Origin: an uncultured candidate division WPS-2 bacterium | GTDB lineage: Bacteria > Vulcanimicrobiota > Vulcanimicrobiia > Vulcanimicrobiales > Vulcanimicrobiaceae | Direction of reading: 5' to 3' | DNA: 11,393 nt | Assembly: GCA_937927945.1 (NCBI GenBank) | Contig: CALEYW010000003.1 | Location: 1 to 11,393 of the forward strand | Shown here: one piece after another, positions 1-6,939 of the stretch | Layout of the letters: each line of letters begins with the position of its first letter | How positions within the stretch are numbered: the first letter of the stretch is position 1 | Program-made: the position numbers and the translations under genes | The notes under the pieces: model-generated | What the model was told of the DNA's origin: nothing | What the model saw: the letters and a program-made list of their open reading frames with translations, nothing else | Databases searched by the model: none

Positions 1-1
1 G

Positions 2-1063
2 AACCGGTTTGTGGCGGGGGCGGCGGCGTGGCGCGGGGACGGCGTCGTGTGCGAGGGCGATCCGGCGGCGTTCGTGGCGCCGTTGCCGCTCGAGGTGCTG
101 GCGATCGACGACGGCGTGCGCGAGCGGCTGCGGCTGCTCGGCGTCACGACGCTGGGCGAGCTGGCGGCGTTGCCGCACGGACCGTTCGTGCGCCGCTTCG
201 GTGCCGAGGCCGCGGTGTGGCACGACCGCGCGCGCGGGATCGACGAGCGTCCCTTGAAGCCGCGCGCTCGCACGCTGCGCGTGGATCGCAGATTGTACGG
301 CGAAGGCGAAGCGAGCTCCGAAGAGCAGGTGCTCTTCGCCTTGCGCACGCTCGTCGGATGGGTAGTCGACGATCTCGCCGCAGCGGGGCGCCGGGCGGGG
401 CGGCTGGTGCTCACGCTCGAGTGCGACGACGGCGAATCGCACGTGCTCACGACCCGCGTCGCGCAGCCGACGGCGGTCCCCGCGACGCTGTTCGAGATGT
501 TGCGCGCGCGGCTCGAAGGTGTGACGCTCACCGCGCCGGTCACCGGCTTGCGTCTCGCCGCGGAAGAGCTTGCCGCCGGCGGGGTCGCCCTCTCGCTCTT
601 CGCCGCAAGCGATCCCGACCCGGACGCGATCGGCATCGTCCTCGCGCGGCTCGATGCGGCGCTGGGTGAAGGAAAGGCGCTGCGCGCACGCGTCGTCGAC
701 GGTCCGCGGATCGAACGGCGCTTCGCGCTCGAGCCGTTCACGCTCGAAATCCTCGCGACCCGCGGGCCGCGTGCCGAGCCTGCGCCGCTTGCCGCGGCCG
801 CGACGTTGCAACTGCGAATCGTCGCGCCGCAGCCGGTCGACGTACGCATCTTCGAGGGCGCGCCGCGGTTCGTCGGTTCGCCGCCGCAGCAGGTGATCGA
901 TCATGCCGGACCGTGGCGCGTCGAGGAACGCTGGTGGGGTCCCGCGACCGGCGAAGGCGCGCCGCTGGCCCGCGACGAGTACGACGTCTGCCTCGACGAC
1001 GGTGCGCTGCTGCGGATAGCGCGCGAAGGCGATGCCTGGAGTGTGCGCGGTATCTACGACTGA
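2..1063 (+). CDS. imuB: ImuB-like Y-family DNA polymerase homologue, C-terminal part (5' end outside window)
   Basis: This is the last 353 residues of an ImuB-type protein. The family is known as the catalytically dead Y-family subunit that bridges the beta clamp to the error-prone polymerase ImuC/DnaE2 in SOS mutagenesis. The reading frame is open from base 2 and begins NRFVAGAAA, like the end of the ImuB palm, so a GTG at 11 is not the true start. Then follow a helix-hairpin-helix-like stretch (LLGVTTLGELAALP), a little-finger-like domain (about bases 280-720), a possible clamp-binding motif ALSLF (587-601), and a C-terminal module with GPWRVEERWW and RDEYDV ending in VRGIYD, which is characteristic of ImuB rather than DinB or UmuC. 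The clamp motif lacks its usual leading Gln. Upstream imuA/recA-like genes cannot be seen, and no imuC follows within the window. Family identity is fairly secure; activity is inferred. Confidence 0.85.
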   Translation, partial: NRFVAGAAAWRGDGVVCEGDPAAFVAPLPLEVLAIDDGVRERLRLLGVTTLGELAALPHGPFVRRFGAEAAVWHDRARGIDERPLKPRARTLRVDRRLYGEGEASSEEQVLFALRTLVGWVVDDLAAAGRRAGRLVLTLECDDGESHVLTTRVAQPTAVPATLFEMLRARLEGVTLTAPVTGLRLAAEELAAGGVALSLFAASDPDPDAIGIVLARLDAALGEGKALRARVVDGPRIERRFALEPFTLEILATRGPRAEPAPLAAAATLQLRIVAPQPVDVRIFEGAPRFVGSPPQQVIDHAGPWRVEERWWGPATGEGAPLARDEYDVCLDDGALLRIAREGDAWSVRGIYD

Positions 1064-1110
1064 TCACGTGTACCGTCGCCGGACAGGCCGGCGTCGGCGC
1101 GAACGGGTAC

Positions 1111-1116
1111 AGGAAA
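1111..1116 (+). promoter_or_regulatory. Ribosome-binding site of the 149-aa orphan
   Basis: AGGAAA ends 4 bases before the ATG at 1121. It supports that start and is one of the clearer Shine-Dalgarno-like sequences in a window where most genes lack a strong one. Confidence 0.5.
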
Positions 1117-1120
1117 ACGG

Positions 1121-1570
1121 ATGGACCCCCAGGACCCGCTCGACCCGCTGGACCCGCTCGAGGACGCCGACGACGAAGAAGACATTCCGCCGCAGTTCTA
1201 CATGACCACGTTCATCCCGAAGCCGGCTTGGTACGGCCTCGGAACGGACGAAGCGAAAGCCTTCTTGCAGAACCGCGTCGCGCAGCTCAATGAAGCGTTC
1301 ATCGACGAAGACGAAGGCGTGATCTGGGCATACCGCTACCACGTGATGGAGCGCACCAACGAAGTCGACGCGGTCGTGCTGCTGTGGATGATCAACTCCG
1401 ACGAAGCACTCGAGCAGCTCGAGAGCACGCTGCGGCGCTCGGACGTGAACGAGTACTTCGACTGGAGCGTGATCGGCGGGCCGCAGAACAACGCGCCGCA
1501 AGATATCCTGGGCGCGTTCCTCGGTACCCTCGTCCCCGACGAAGACGGCGACGAGATCAGCGAAAACTGA
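1121..1570 (+). CDS. Acidic 149-aa protein of unknown function, possibly a small ferredoxin-like fold domain
   Basis: I do not recognise a characterised family. The ATG at 1121 is preceded by AGGAAA (1111-1116), a reasonable ribosome-binding site, and third-position G/C bias is normal for the window. Residues 1-22 are a low-complexity acidic, proline-rich leader containing a DPL repeat (DPLDPLDPLED). Residues 26-120 look like one compact alpha/beta domain. PKPAW at 33-37, a hydrophobic strand VDAVVLLWMI (82-91) and EYFDWSVIGG (111-120) resemble small dimeric alpha/beta-barrel proteins of the DUF6616/darcynin type, but this is recalled similarity, not a search. The tail is acidic again (PDEDGDEISEN). 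There is no signal peptide or membrane segment, so it is probably cytosolic. It lies 57 bp after imuB on the same strand and could be cotranscribed. It ends only 4 bp from the convergent aldo/keto reductase. Confidence 0.75.
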   Translation: MDPQDPLDPLDPLEDADDEEDIPPQFYMTTFIPKPAWYGLGTDEAKAFLQNRVAQLNEAFIDEDEGVIWAYRYHVMERTNEVDAVVLLWMINSDEALEQLESTLRRSDVNEYFDWSVIGGPQNNAPQDILGAFLGTLVPDEDGDEISEN

Positions 1571-1574
1571 GCGG

Positions 1575-2549
1575 CTAGGAGAGGTACGGTTCGAACGGCG
1601 CGATCGGGGCGAGGATGTCGTCCATCGCGTGGAAGATCTCGGGATCGACGTCGAGATCGGCCGCGGCGACGTTGTCGTCGACCTGCTCGGGCCGCGTCGC
1701 GCCGATGATCACCGACGAAACGTCCGGCGTGCGCAGGCACCAGGCGAGCGCGAGTTGCGCAAGCGTGCAATGCGCGCGCTCGGCGAGCGGCTTCAGGCGC
1801 TGCACCGCGTCGAGCACAGGCTGCGTGAAGTAATCCTCCATCATGTCTTTCGAGCGGCCGGCGGCGCGCGTGCCGGCCGGCGGATTCTCCGCCGTCGTGT
1901 ACTTGCCGGTCAGGATCCCCATCGCCAGCGGCGACCAGACTACGTTGCCCAGACCGTACGCGTGCGTCGTCGGAAACACGCGCGGTTCGACCCGCCGATA
2001 CAGCGCGCTGTACTGCGGCTGGTTCGAGACCGGTTCCGCCCAGCCGCGCGCCCGCGCGAGGTTCACCGCGCCGGCGATCTGGTCGGCGTTCCACTCGCTG
2101 ACGCCCCAGTAGAGGATCTTGCCTGCGCGCACCAGATCGTTCATCGCTTCGACGGTTTCTTCCAGCGGCGTGCTGACGTCGTAGCGGTGGCACTGGTAGA
2201 GGTCGACGTACTCGACCCGCAGGCGACGCAGCGACGCGTCGATTTGCATGCGGATGTGTTTGCGCGAGAGCCCGCGATCGTTGGGGCCTTCGCCCATCGG
2301 AAAATAGACCTTCGTCGCGAGCACGATCGCGTCGCGCGGCACGTCTTTGAGCGCGCGTCCGTAGACTTCTTCCGCGCGGCCGCGCGCGTACACGTTGGCG
2401 GTATCAAAGAAGGTCACGCCGCCTTCGAACGCGCGAGCGACGCACGCTTTCGCCGCGTCCTCCTCGACGCTTCCGCCGTAGGTCAGCCAGGATCCGAGCC
2501 CGACCGATGAGACCTTGACGCCCCAGCGTCCCAAATTCCGATAACGCAC
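1575..2549 (-). CDS. Aldo/keto reductase (Kv-beta/YghZ-like group)
   Basis: This is an NADPH-dependent oxidoreductase of the aldo/keto reductase superfamily, a cytosolic TIM barrel that reduces aldehydes or ketones; the substrate is unknown. With the GTG at 2549 as start the protein has 324 residues. The conserved opening YRNLGRWGVKVSSVGLG follows directly, and the catalytic tetrad is complete: Asp49 and Tyr54 (FFDTANVYARG), Lys80 (LATKV) and His121 (LYQCHRYD). The motif QPQYSALYRRVE followed by WSPLAMGILTGKY and the late cofactor-binding stretch SSVIIGATRPEQVDDN place it near AKR6/YghZ-type enzymes. An in-frame ATG at 2606 would add 19 residues (MQGRTSRNRS...) that look unlike the family and would leave only 30 bp to the divergent hydrolase gene, so I prefer 2549. 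No strong Shine-Dalgarno precedes either start. The gene converges on the acidic orphan with a 4-bp gap. Confidence 0.92.
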   Translation of the reverse strand: MRYRNLGRWGVKVSSVGLGSWLTYGGSVEEDAAKACVARAFEGGVTFFDTANVYARGRAEEVYGRALKDVPRDAIVLATKVYFPMGEGPNDRGLSRKHIRMQIDASLRRLRVEYVDLYQCHRYDVSTPLEETVEAMNDLVRAGKILYWGVSEWNADQIAGAVNLARARGWAEPVSNQPQYSALYRRVEPRVFPTTHAYGLGNVVWSPLAMGILTGKYTTAENPPAGTRAAGRSKDMMEDYFTQPVLDAVQRLKPLAERAHCTLAQLALAWCLRTPDVSSVIIGATRPEQVDDNVAAADLDVDPEIFHAMDDILAPIAPFEPYLS

Positions 2550-2636
2550 GACGGGTCGTACACTGTTCGTGCGCGCGCTCCTGTTGCGGCTCGTCCGCCC
2601 CTGCAACCTTGTCGCCGACGCTCGGTATGGAGGGCT
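2550..2636. promoter_or_regulatory. Divergent intergenic region between aldo/keto reductase and serine hydrolase
   Basis: These 87 bases separate two divergent starts and must hold promoters for one or both genes if the GTG at 2549 is the reductase start. I see no convincing -35/-10 pair. The only clear signal is GGAGG at 2629-2633, just before the hydrolase ATG. Confidence 0.35.
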
Positions 2637-4106
2637 ATGGTACGCCGCCGATTCGTCGCGTCCGCCGCCGCCACGCTCGGCGTTGCCGCCGCCCCCTCAA
2701 TCTCGCGCGCCGCGCCGTCGGGCGCATCCGCGCGGCTCTCCGCGGCGCAGCGTGCGCCGGTCGAGGACGCCGTTGCGAAGGCGATGGCGGGCAGCGGCGT
2801 CCGGGGCGTGAGCGTGACCATCGCGCGCGCCGGCGACATCGTTTATGCGAACGGATTCGGCGTGCGCGACGTCGCGGCGCGGCTGCCGGCGGACGCCGAG
2901 ACGATCTTTCCGATCGGTTCGCTCACGAAGCAGTTCACTGCCGCCGCGATCATGCTGCTGGTGCGCGACGGCAAGGTCGCGCTCGACGCGAAGGCCGCAA
3001 CCTACACCGCTCTCGCGCCGCACGGTACGGAGTATACGGTGCGCCAGCTCCTGCAGCAGACGACGGGTCTGGCGAACTACACCGAGGCTCCCGGATTCCT
3101 CGCGACCGTCGCGACGTCGACGACGATCACGCCCGCAGCGCTGCTCGCGCCTATCGCGCGCGAACCGCTGGCGTTCACGCCCGGCTCCTGGTTCGCGTAC
3201 AGCAACTCCAACTACGTCGTGCTCGGGATGATCGTCGAAGCGGCCGCGGGGATGCCGTACGGCCGCTTCGTGCAGGCGCGCATCGCGGCACCGCTCGGGC
3301 TCGCGCACCTCACGTTCGGATCTCCGGAGAACGGCGGCAACCTCGCGCACGGCTACGAGGCGCAAAGCGGCGGCGTGCCGGTCACGCCGTGGACGGTGCA
3401 GGCGACCTACGCGGCCGGCGGCCTGTACGCCGGGCCGGCGGACGTCGTGCGCTGGGACGAGGCATTTTTCGGCGGCAAGCTGCTCGACGCGAATGCCGTG
3501 CTCGCGCTGACGACGCCGCCGCAGCTACCGGACGGCGCAAAGACCGAGTACGCGATGGGATGGATCCGTGACGTACTGGACGGCCACCCGATGGTCTGGC
3601 ACAACGGCGGCGTGATCGGCGCGAACGTCCGCAACGCGTACTTTCCCGATCAGCGGATCGCCGTCGTCGTGTTCGGGAATTCCGTCGCTTTCGACGAGAG
3701 CGCGATCGTGCGCGAGGCGTTCCGCGCGCTCGTACCGCCGTCTGAGGCGCAACTCGCCGCGGAGCGCGCGGCGGCGACGGCCGCTGCGCCTGGCGAGGAC
3801 CCGGCGGTCACGGCCGCGGCGAAGGCGGAATACGAACGCTGGCGCGGCGGCAAGGTCGATCTGTCGCGCTACGATGCGACGATGCGCGCCGCGCTGAACG
3901 ATGCTGTGGTGCGGCAAGTGTCCAGCGGAATCGCCGTGCTGGGCGCGCCGAGCACGTTCGTCTTCAAGGGGAAACAGGTGCTTCCGAACGGCGCCGGGAC
4001 GGCGTACGTCTACCGGGTCGCCGCGGCGAACGGCGCCGTCCAGCTCGTGTACAGCATCGATCCGGACGGACTGATCGGCGGAATCTTCTTCAAGCCGTTG
4101 CCCTAG
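2637..4106 (+). CDS. Exported class C beta-lactamase-fold serine hydrolase with C-terminal NTF2-like domain
   Basis: This 489-residue protein belongs to the beta-lactamase/D-Ala-D-Ala carboxypeptidase (PF00144-type) family, which acts on peptidoglycan peptides, beta-lactams or other esters; its own substrate is unknown. The N-terminus MVRRRFVASAAATLGVAAAP with a later SRAAP looks like a signal peptide, and RRRF suggests Tat export, so a periplasmic or extracellular location is inferred. All three active-site motifs are present: S95-L-T-K98 (SxxK), Y188-S-N190 (YxN) and H322-N-G-G (the KTG equivalent). After an Ala/Pro-rich linker (about 370-395), residues 396-489 form an added domain ending DPDGLIGGIFFKPLP, typical of the NTF2-like/DUF3887-type tails of such hydrolases. 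The ATG at 2637 follows GGAGG with a rather short spacing of 3 bases. The gene ends 9 bp from the convergent pstS remnant. Calling it a resistance beta-lactamase would be unjustified. Confidence 0.9.
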   Translation: MVRRRFVASAAATLGVAAAPSISRAAPSGASARLSAAQRAPVEDAVAKAMAGSGVRGVSVTIARAGDIVYANGFGVRDVAARLPADAETIFPIGSLTKQFTAAAIMLLVRDGKVALDAKAATYTALAPHGTEYTVRQLLQQTTGLANYTEAPGFLATVATSTTITPAALLAPIAREPLAFTPGSWFAYSNSNYVVLGMIVEAAAGMPYGRFVQARIAAPLGLAHLTFGSPENGGNLAHGYEAQSGGVPVTPWTVQATYAAGGLYAGPADVVRWDEAFFGGKLLDANAVLALTTPPQLPDGAKTEYAMGWIRDVLDGHPMVWHNGGVIGANVRNAYFPDQRIAVVVFGNSVAFDESAIVREAFRALVPPSEAQLAAERAAATAAAPGEDPAVTAAAKAEYERWRGGKVDLSRYDATMRAALNDAVVRQVSSGIAVLGAPSTFVFKGKQVLPNGAGTAYVYRVAAANGAVQLVYSIDPDGLIGGIFFKPLP

Positions 4107-4115
4107 CCGGTGACG

Positions 4116-4548
4116 CTACTGGTCGTCGAGCTTTTTCAACTGTGCGCGAACCACGGCGGCGGTGAGCGGTAGGTACTTGCCGTCGCGCTGCACCTCTTCC
4201 TGACCTCCCGGCTGAGGACGAATCGCAGAAACTCCTTCACCATGGGGTTCATCTTCGTTCCTGGTTTGACGCTGGTGTAGAAGTACGCTTCGCTGAACAA
4301 CGGATACGTCCGGTTCTGAACGTTCTCGATCGTGTGCTCGACGTACGGTCCCCCGTCCGTCGCGGCCACCGGAAGGCGCTTGGTGCCCGGACGCTCGCCC
4401 CGGTACCGGTTGTATCCGATCCCGTACGGATCGCGCGCCACGGAATCGGTGATCTGATCCGCCTCGACGTAGCGCTTCCCGTTCGGCTGCACGATGTGCG
4501 CGTGCCGGTGGAAGCGCATTGCGCGGGTCACGCAAATCTGGCCGCACC
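4116..4548 (-). pseudogene. Truncated and frameshifted C-terminal remnant of a PstS-type phosphate-binding protein
   Basis: PstS is the periplasmic phosphate-binding component of the Pst ABC transporter and is normally well over 300 residues. Here only about 145 C-terminal residues remain, split over two frames. The first frame reads from about 4548 to 4206 and includes SVARDPYGIGYNRYRG, NRTYPLFSEAYFY and VKEFLRFVLSRE, matching the IGY, YPL and FL.(F/Y)VLS signatures of the family. At about 4205-4207 one base is missing. The other frame then continues GQEEVQRDGKYLPL to a stop at 4116-4118, restoring the expected SREGQE...GYLPL motif. Without the shift the first frame ends at 4136 in unrelated sequence. 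The N-terminal two thirds, including the signal peptide and most phosphate ligands, is absent: the frame meets a stop inside the repeat array upstream, and the chemoreceptor starts about 110 bp away. No pstCAB genes adjoin. A sequencing error could explain the frameshift but not the truncation. Confidence 0.82.
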
Positions 4549-4568
4549 GCGGTAATCCGGCGCCGAAG

Positions 4569-4612
4569 CTTTCACGAACCTTTCACGAACCTTTCACGAA
4601 CCTTTCAATCAG
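4569..4612 (+). repeat. Four 11-bp direct repeats resembling a PhoB/PhoP (Pho box) operator
   Basis: Three identical CTTTCACGAAC units start at 4569, 4580 and 4591, and a fourth, CTTTCAATCAG, starts at 4602. The period is therefore exactly 11 bp with a constant CTTTCA core. Pho boxes in E. coli (two CTGTCAT separated by 4 bp) and in Bacillus (TT-A-A/CA hexamers every 11 bp) share this geometry, and CTTTCAC matches CTGTCAT at 5 of 7 positions. Read this way the array points rightward, toward the chemoreceptor. It also lies immediately beyond the broken upstream end of the pstS remnant. TACGGT at 4614-4619 could be a poor -10, but its spacing from the last repeat is shorter than in E. coli Pho promoters. 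The repeat itself is certain; the PhoB assignment is inferred. Four short units without spacers exclude a CRISPR. Confidence 0.7.
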
Positions 4613-4657
4613 CTACGGTCGCTGTGGATGGGGCCGCGAACCTCCGATACCGCACAT

Positions 4658-6730
4658 ATGCGGGTTAGAATTTCCACTCAGCTGGCTTTTGGTTTTGCGG
4701 TTCCCATTCTCGCGCTGGCCCTCGTCGTGGGGGCCGTGTACGTCGGCTTCAACCAAATGCAGCGGTCCAAGACGGCGATGCTTCAAAAAGAGTCGTACCG
4801 CGCGACGGTCCACGAGATCGCGTTGCAGGTCCTCATCAGCCGCTACGCGACGCGCTCGTTCATTCTGGGCAAACAGAAGAGGAGCGGATCGGGATCTCAG
4901 GCCGTCGCCATCGCGAAAGCCCTCAAAAGCGTCACGTATCTCGAGGAACACACCGCATGGGTTCCCGAAGCGGCGGCGGATGTCGCGAGACTCGGTGCCG
5001 ACGTGAACTTCGTCAGCAGCCGCAGCCTCATGCTTCAGCGCGCTGCAACGAAAGATCGTGCCGCTTTGCTCGACACGTTTATCGGGCGCAGCGGCGGCAA
5101 GGACGCGGATGCCTCCGCAGCGATCCTGGCGAACTCCACCAGCGCAGTGGTCCTCAAGAAGACGATGGACCGAATCTCCCAGTTTGCGGACGCTGCCGCG
5201 GAGCGCTCGTCGGCGACGTTCGATTCCCAAGTGCAGGCCGACAGGCTGCTCATGCTCGTGATCGGACTGATCGCGCTCATCGCGACGGTCGCGATCACGA
5301 TCATCTACGGCAATCGCACGAGCCGACGTCTCAACCGCGTCTCGCTGGCGCTCGACTCGATGGTGCGCGATGACTTCGCGCGGCTCTCGCAAGCGCTCGC
5401 GCGGCTCGCCGAAGGCGATCTGCGCACCACGTTCCGCTCGACACGCCAGCCGCTCGGCAACCGCGGAAGCGACGAGATCGGCGATCTGGTAGGAAGCTAC
5501 GACGCGCTCGCCGAGGGCTTCGGCGGGATCGGCGACGAGCTCACGGCCGGCCTTGCGAAGCTGCGCGAACTGGTCGGCGGCGTCGCCTTGGCGTCTCGCA
5601 ATCTCGCCGCCTCGTCGGAGCAGACGTCCGCCGCAGCGAACCAGGCGTCGGTCGCGGTCGAGCAGATCGCGCGCGCCGTGGCGAGCGTCGCCGGCGGAGC
5701 GAAGGAACAGGCGGTGCAGATCTCGCAAGCCGGCGCCGCGATCGAGGAGCTCGCGCGCTCGGCGGAGATGATCGCGGACGGTGCGACGCACCAGGCGACC
5801 GCGATCCAAGAAGCGACCGGCGGCATTCAGAAGCTCGACGACGGGATCGAATCGCTCTCGGCGAACGGCAACGACCTCGCGCGTTCCGCACGCGACGTCT
5901 CGAGCGCGGTCGAAGGCGGCAACGGCGCCGTGACGCAGACACAGGAAGCGATGCGCCGCTTGCGCGACACCTCACGCGGCGCCGCGCAGGCCATGGTCTC
6001 GCTCGAAGGGCGCTCGACACAGGTCGGCGAGATCGTTCGCACGATCGAGGAGATCGCGGACCAGACGAACCTGCTCGCCCTCAACGCGGCGATCGAAGCG
6101 GCCCGCGCCGGCGACCACGGCCGCGGCTTCGCGGTCGTCGCCGATGAAGTGCGCAAGCTGGCGGAACGCTCGTCGGGCGCGACCCGCGAGATCGCCGCGA
6201 TCCTCTCGGCGATCCGCAGCGAAACGACGAACGCCGCCGAAGCGATGCGGACGTCCGACACGTCGATGGAGAACGGGCTCGCTCTGGCCGACCGCGCCGC
6301 TGCGGCACTCGAAGACGTGGAGCGCGCGATCGCGACGACGACGAGCGTCGCTGACGGGCTCGCCGAGCGGGCTCTCGCGATGCGCGACGCATCGCTGCTC
6401 GTCACCGAGAACGTCTCGAGCGCATCCGCGGGAGTCGAAGAGAATGCGGCCGCCGCCTCGCAGATGAAGTCGACCACGCGCGACGTCACCGCGACGATCC
6501 TGCCGGTCGCCGCCGCGGCGGAAGAACAATCTGCCGCAGCGCACCAGGCCGCGCTCGCGACCGGTGAACTCGCCTCGGGCGTACAGGAGATCGATCAGAC
6601 CGCACGGGCCCTGCGCGATCAGGCCGAACGCCTCGATGCGCTCGTCGCGCGGTTCATCGTCGACGATCAGGGCCGCGCCGCCGGCGCGCTGGTTCGATCA
6701 GGCGAACGGGCCATGGCGCTCGCCTCGTAA
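4658..6730 (+). CDS. Methyl-accepting chemotaxis protein (transmembrane chemoreceptor)
   Basis: This is a complete inner-membrane chemoreceptor that relays ligand binding to CheA/CheW. From the ATG at 4658 it has 690 residues. TM1 is at about 9-31; a helical sensor region of about 165 residues is at 32-196, fitting a four-helix-bundle (4HB-type) domain; TM2 is at about 197-217. A HAMP region (about 218-290) contains EGDL near 252 and DEIGDL near 272. A long Ala/Glu/Gln-rich cytoplasmic coiled coil follows, with the signature hairpin IADQTNLLALNAAIEAAR and GRGFAVVADEVRKLAERS (about 460-505), which contacts CheA and CheW. There is no C-terminal CheR-binding pentapeptide (NWETF type). An in-frame ATG at 4628 adds ten residues before the typical MRVRISTQLAFGF opening; I prefer 4658, although neither start has a good Shine-Dalgarno. 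The ligand is unknown. No other che genes are visible. The adjacent Pho-box-like array may control it. Confidence 0.93.
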   Translation: MRVRISTQLAFGFAVPILALALVVGAVYVGFNQMQRSKTAMLQKESYRATVHEIALQVLISRYATRSFILGKQKRSGSGSQAVAIAKALKSVTYLEEHTAWVPEAAADVARLGADVNFVSSRSLMLQRAATKDRAALLDTFIGRSGGKDADASAAILANSTSAVVLKKTMDRISQFADAAAERSSATFDSQVQADRLLMLVIGLIALIATVAITIIYGNRTSRRLNRVSLALDSMVRDDFARLSQALARLAEGDLRTTFRSTRQPLGNRGSDEIGDLVGSYDALAEGFGGIGDELTAGLAKLRELVGGVALASRNLAASSEQTSAAANQASVAVEQIARAVASVAGGAKEQAVQISQAGAAIEELARSAEMIADGATHQATAIQEATGGIQKLDDGIESLSANGNDLARSARDVSSAVEGGNGAVTQTQEAMRRLRDTSRGAAQAMVSLEGRSTQVGEIVRTIEEIADQTNLLALNAAIEAARAGDHGRGFAVVADEVRKLAERSSGATREIAAILSAIRSETTNAAEAMRTSDTSMENGLALADRAAAALEDVERAIATTTSVADGLAERALAMRDASLLVTENVSSASAGVEENAAAASQMKSTTRDVTATILPVAAAAEEQSAAAHQAALATGELASGVQEIDQTARALRDQAERLDALVARFIVDDQGRAAGALVRSGERAMALAS

Positions 6731-6777
6731 TTCGAGCCGCCCGGTCCGGGGTCCGTGAAAACGGGAACGATGCCGGT

Positions 6778-6939
6778 ATGAACGACGATGCGCCCGGCGA
6801 TGAAGAGCACGACGACACCGTGATGGGCGACGACCTCGCGCCGCCGGTACCCGAACCGGACCTCGACGTCAACCCGAACGACCCGATCCCCAGCGCCGGC
6901 GCAGCCGACGTCGGCGGCCGCCCGGGCGACGTCGACTGA
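6778..6939 (+). CDS. Small acidic 53-aa protein, hypothetical
   Basis: An ATG at 6778 opens a 53-residue frame ending in TGA at 6937-6939. The product (MNDDAPGDEEHDDTVMGDDL, then a Pro/Asp-rich PPVPEPDLDVNPNDP and a Gly-rich tail) is strongly acidic, has almost no hydrophobic core and is probably disordered. I recognise no family. Support for a real gene is indirect: nearly all codons end in G or C as in neighbouring genes, it fills the gap between the chemoreceptor and the lipid kinase, and its stop overlaps the likely CTG start of that kinase (CTGA). GGGAA at 6763-6767 is a possible but weak ribosome-binding site with rather long spacing. It might act mainly by translational coupling to the kinase. 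Confidence 0.5.
   Translation: MNDDAPGDEEHDDTVMGDDLAPPVPEPDLDVNPNDPIPSAGAADVGGRPGDVD

Noticed and set aside
1629..2510. Long open plus-strand frame of 293 codons opposite the aldo/keto reductase
   Set aside because: The minus strand carries a complete catalytic tetrad in a known family; the plus-strand product is Arg/His-rich with no recognisable motif, as expected for an antisense frame in GC-rich DNA.
4107..4131. Possible hairpin CCGGT-loop-ACTGG as a terminator between the serine hydrolase and the pstS remnant
   Set aside because: The stem is only five pairs with one wobble, and no T-tract follows on the plus strand close enough to be convincing.
4569..4612. Direct repeats as a CRISPR or plasmid iteron origin
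   Set aside because: The units are 11 bp with no unique spacers, only four copies, and no cas or rep gene is nearby.
4613..5809. 398-codon minus-strand frame opposite the chemoreceptor
   Set aside because: It is antisense to an intact chemoreceptor and has an Arg-rich composition without domains. It is a by-product of high GC content.
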